Below, one piece after another: positions 62,113 to 64,000 of a DNA stretch of 64,000 nucleotides. The stretch comes from Lethocerus indicus (Eukaryota; Arthropoda; Insecta; Hemiptera; Belostomatidae). How positions within the stretch are numbered: the stretch's first letter is position 1; each line of letters opens with the position of its first letter. The stretch is from contig JACDQD010000102.1 in NCBI GenBank assembly GCA_019843655.1, forward strand, positions 5,837,501 through 5,901,500. Direction: 5' to 3'. The notes beneath the pieces are model-generated. The model ran no database searches, was not told the origin of the DNA, and was given only the letters and a program-made list of their open reading frames with translations. The position numbers and the translations under genes were made by a program.

Positions 62113-62127
62113 AAATAACAAAAAATA
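62113..62127. repeat. Right flanking direct repeat (possible target-site duplication)
   Basis: AAATAACAAAAAATA, identical to 61,863-61,877. Confidence 0.5.
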
Positions 62128-63588
62128 GTTAAAAGCGTTTTTCCAAGCAAGTAATATAAATGTACATATTCGCTTTGGCGGGATGTTTAATTAGGCTGCA
62201 GAAAAAAACGATATTGTTTGGATAATAATGATGCCGATATATCATTAACATACGGAGTTCTATTGTCTGACATTATCACACATATTTACGACATCGTCGT
62301 TGAATAGTCAGTCGCTGGGCTTGAATCGCTGAGAAATTAAACGCCGCTAGAGCTGCGCCGGTATAAATAAAAGGGGAAAATATGAAGAGTAATCCCTGTC
62401 GTTTGTAATGGACTCGTAAACAATTTCCCTGAGGGCGGTTTCTTCCTGCTTTTCATTTTTAATAGCCTTATAAAATTAATAGCCCGTACCCCCCCTCTCT
62501 TGGGACACGAAAAGAAAGAAAGGGAATAAGAAAAAGGGGAAAGAGAATGAGAGCGAGATAAAATTAATTTGCATTGGAGAGCGAGAAAGCGGCAGAAATT
62601 CGGGCCCGAGGATCCCGAATGAGCTGATGAAAATCCACCAACTCCCCTAACAAATTTCAAAGGCTGAAACGAGGGAATGAAAGGCGTCGGATAGAATTAA
62701 AGTGCTTTTGACTAAACGTCCGCGGGAAGATTATGTTCAGCCAGTAATATGATCACGTTGTACGTAAATGGCCAAACCCAAAAATTGCTAGTCCCAAGAA
62801 TTCAATCCAACGAAGACAAAAGAGACAATTTTTTCCCTAGTATAAAAAATAATTTTCATCCACATATCCACCTATCGAACATTATTTCAGTCATGTACGG
62901 CATGACACGGTCGACGCTGATAAAATACTTCAAAATGCATCTTCCTGATAAAATAAAAATTCCTGATACTATGCTTGGCGTAACGATTAATGAGAAGATT
63001 TAAATTTAAGGTTCAAAATTTATTTATATTTTATGTCCAGATATTCGCCAAGTATGGGCCTGTTTTTTTTGCGAGGATACATCATCAATAAATGAATTAT
63101 GAATTCCGAAACAATAATAATTAGACAGGGATGCCTTGAAGTAGTGTATGCTTCATGAATTCTAACGCTTGGATAAATGCCCACCTACTTCTATATCTAA
63201 ATGAATCTACTGAATACTGAATTTATATATAAAAAGGAACATAATGATTCAGATGTGCCGCTAATTTTTGACGGAATATTTACATCGGTTTTCTATTCTG
63301 AATTTCGGATAACCCGATTTGGAGGGCTCGTATTCGAAGGCGCGAACTTGTCCAAATTCCAATCTCCCCTGTTATTTAATATCTATTTGTACAATGGGAC
63401 CGTTAACGGTTCCCATAGTGTCGAGTTCCCTTTCACTTCTGGAGGCAGTCAGTGCCCGGTAGTCCGAGCCGAACTTCTGCTGCGGGCCCCGCGCTCTTCA
63501 CCCGAGACCCATTAATTGAGCTTTCTCTCTCTTCTACCTCTTCCTCCTTTTGTTTTCTCTGTCTATCTTATAATTTCCATTTTTCTAG
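62128..63588. other. Non-coding stretch upstream of the last exon candidate
   Basis: Purine-rich sequence at 62,500-62,600, an octamer at 62,567-62,574 and AT-rich sequence to 63,300. A GC-richer patch at 63,420-63,510 contains GCAGTCAGTG, with overlapping initiator-like strings near 63,445-63,454; it could be the promoter of the exon that follows. Next comes a long pyrimidine-rich tract (about 63,520-63,588) ending TTTTTCTAG. Frames at 62,749-63,003 and 63,201-63,515 are not recognisable. Confidence 0.4.
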
Positions 63589-63711
63589 AGTTGTTTTTTC
63601 CGTCCGAATTACCGAAAACGAAAATGGATTTGAGAATTTGCCCCGTCCGGTGTTACACGCTCAACCGGCTGGAGTTCAAACAGAAAAACCGTTACGGATT
63701 CACCAAGATGA
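63589..63711 (+). CDS. Candidate exon with acceptor, Kozak ATG and GTAAGT donor; unrecognised
   Basis: A pyrimidine-rich tract ends in TTTTTCTAG at 63,588, and GA|GTAAGT at 63,712 is a near-consensus donor, giving a 123-bp exon. Two frames are open. One starts at ATG 63,624 in good arthropod context (GAAAATGG) and reads MDLRICPVRCYTLNRLEFKQ then KNRYGFTKM, plus one base. The other lacks an ATG and reads ...ENENGFENLPRPVLH then AQPAGVQTEKPLRIHQDE; its proline/acidic composition recalls N-terminal regions of cell-cycle proteins such as A-type cyclins, but that is not enough to name it. If the ATG frame is right, the upstream 35 bp is 5' UTR. I recognise no domain in either frame. Confidence 0.35.
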
Positions 63712-64000
63712 GTAAGTCTTCACCGATTTTTTGATATCTATCAATAACTCACAATAATCGACTGGGACCGGCCGGGCGCCACAGACACGGCCCGGCGGTT
63801 CTCACCTTTTAACCCTCAGCTTGACGTGTAATCCAAATTAAAACGTTAACATTACAAAACCGTCTCTGGTATTGGAACATTCCTATAACAACTTACTGTC
63901 GTCCGATGTTAAAACGCCGGGAAATTGGGTTTTTGAATCACCAAATATTACTAAACGCGCCTAGAAACAAATAATAATGAACAGACGAGAAAGTTGAAAA
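63712..64000. other. Possible intron start, no gene seen
   Basis: Follows the GTAAGT donor. CpG-richer at 63,760-63,830, then AT-rich to the window end. Nothing else can be supported. Confidence 0.4.

Overview
This 64-kb window looks like non-coding DNA from a eukaryotic nuclear genome, most plausibly an arthropod or other invertebrate. It has no long open reading frame: the longest stop-to-stop frames are about 160 codons and overlap unrelated frames on both strands. I see no prokaryotic operon structure, rRNA, CRISPR array or convincing tRNA. CpG is not visibly depleted, (AT)n, (GA)n and (CT)n microsatellites occur, and AT-rich sequence alternates with short CpG-rich blocks containing many AATTA-type motifs. 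That texture is typical of introns and regulatory gene deserts in invertebrates with little CpG methylation. The taxon is an inference; no gene here is recognisable enough to fix it.

Layout. Around 1.74-2.2 kb is the strongest CpG-rich block, with an arthropod-type initiator (TCAGTC) and a short ATG-led frame ending at a possible splice donor: the best promoter / first-exon candidate on the + strand. From 2.2 to 37 kb the window is gene-poor, with CpG-rich patches (about 4.25, 13.9-14.9, 18.6, 30.0-31.1 and 33.7-34.2 kb), microsatellites at 4.6, 19.7 and 25.4 kb, and small inverted repeats. Possible short coding exons with a good splice donor lie at 37.5 kb and 45.1 kb. The last 0.4 kb holds the best exon candidate of all: a pyrimidine tract, an acceptor, an ATG in good context, and a GTAAGT donor at 63,712. 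I recognise none of these candidate proteins.

The most interesting object is at 61.86-62.13 kb. It is a small foldback-type mobile element of about 235 bp with 39-bp inverted arms (38/39 identical), flanked by a 15-bp direct repeat. On its minus strand it carries a 37-nt motif with hammerhead-ribozyme topology: helix I GCUA/UAGC, a CUGAAGG core, a helix II hairpin, GAAA, helix III and a cleavage-site C. A second, diverged copy of the motif (30 of 37 positions) lies 54 kb away at 7,400-7,436 on the + strand, followed by sequence resembling the element's arm. Each copy differs from the canonical CUGANGA core by one base, at different positions.

No group of genes working together can be described from this window. 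If the first and last exon candidates are real, they would belong to different + strand transcription units, or the window would lie largely within introns.
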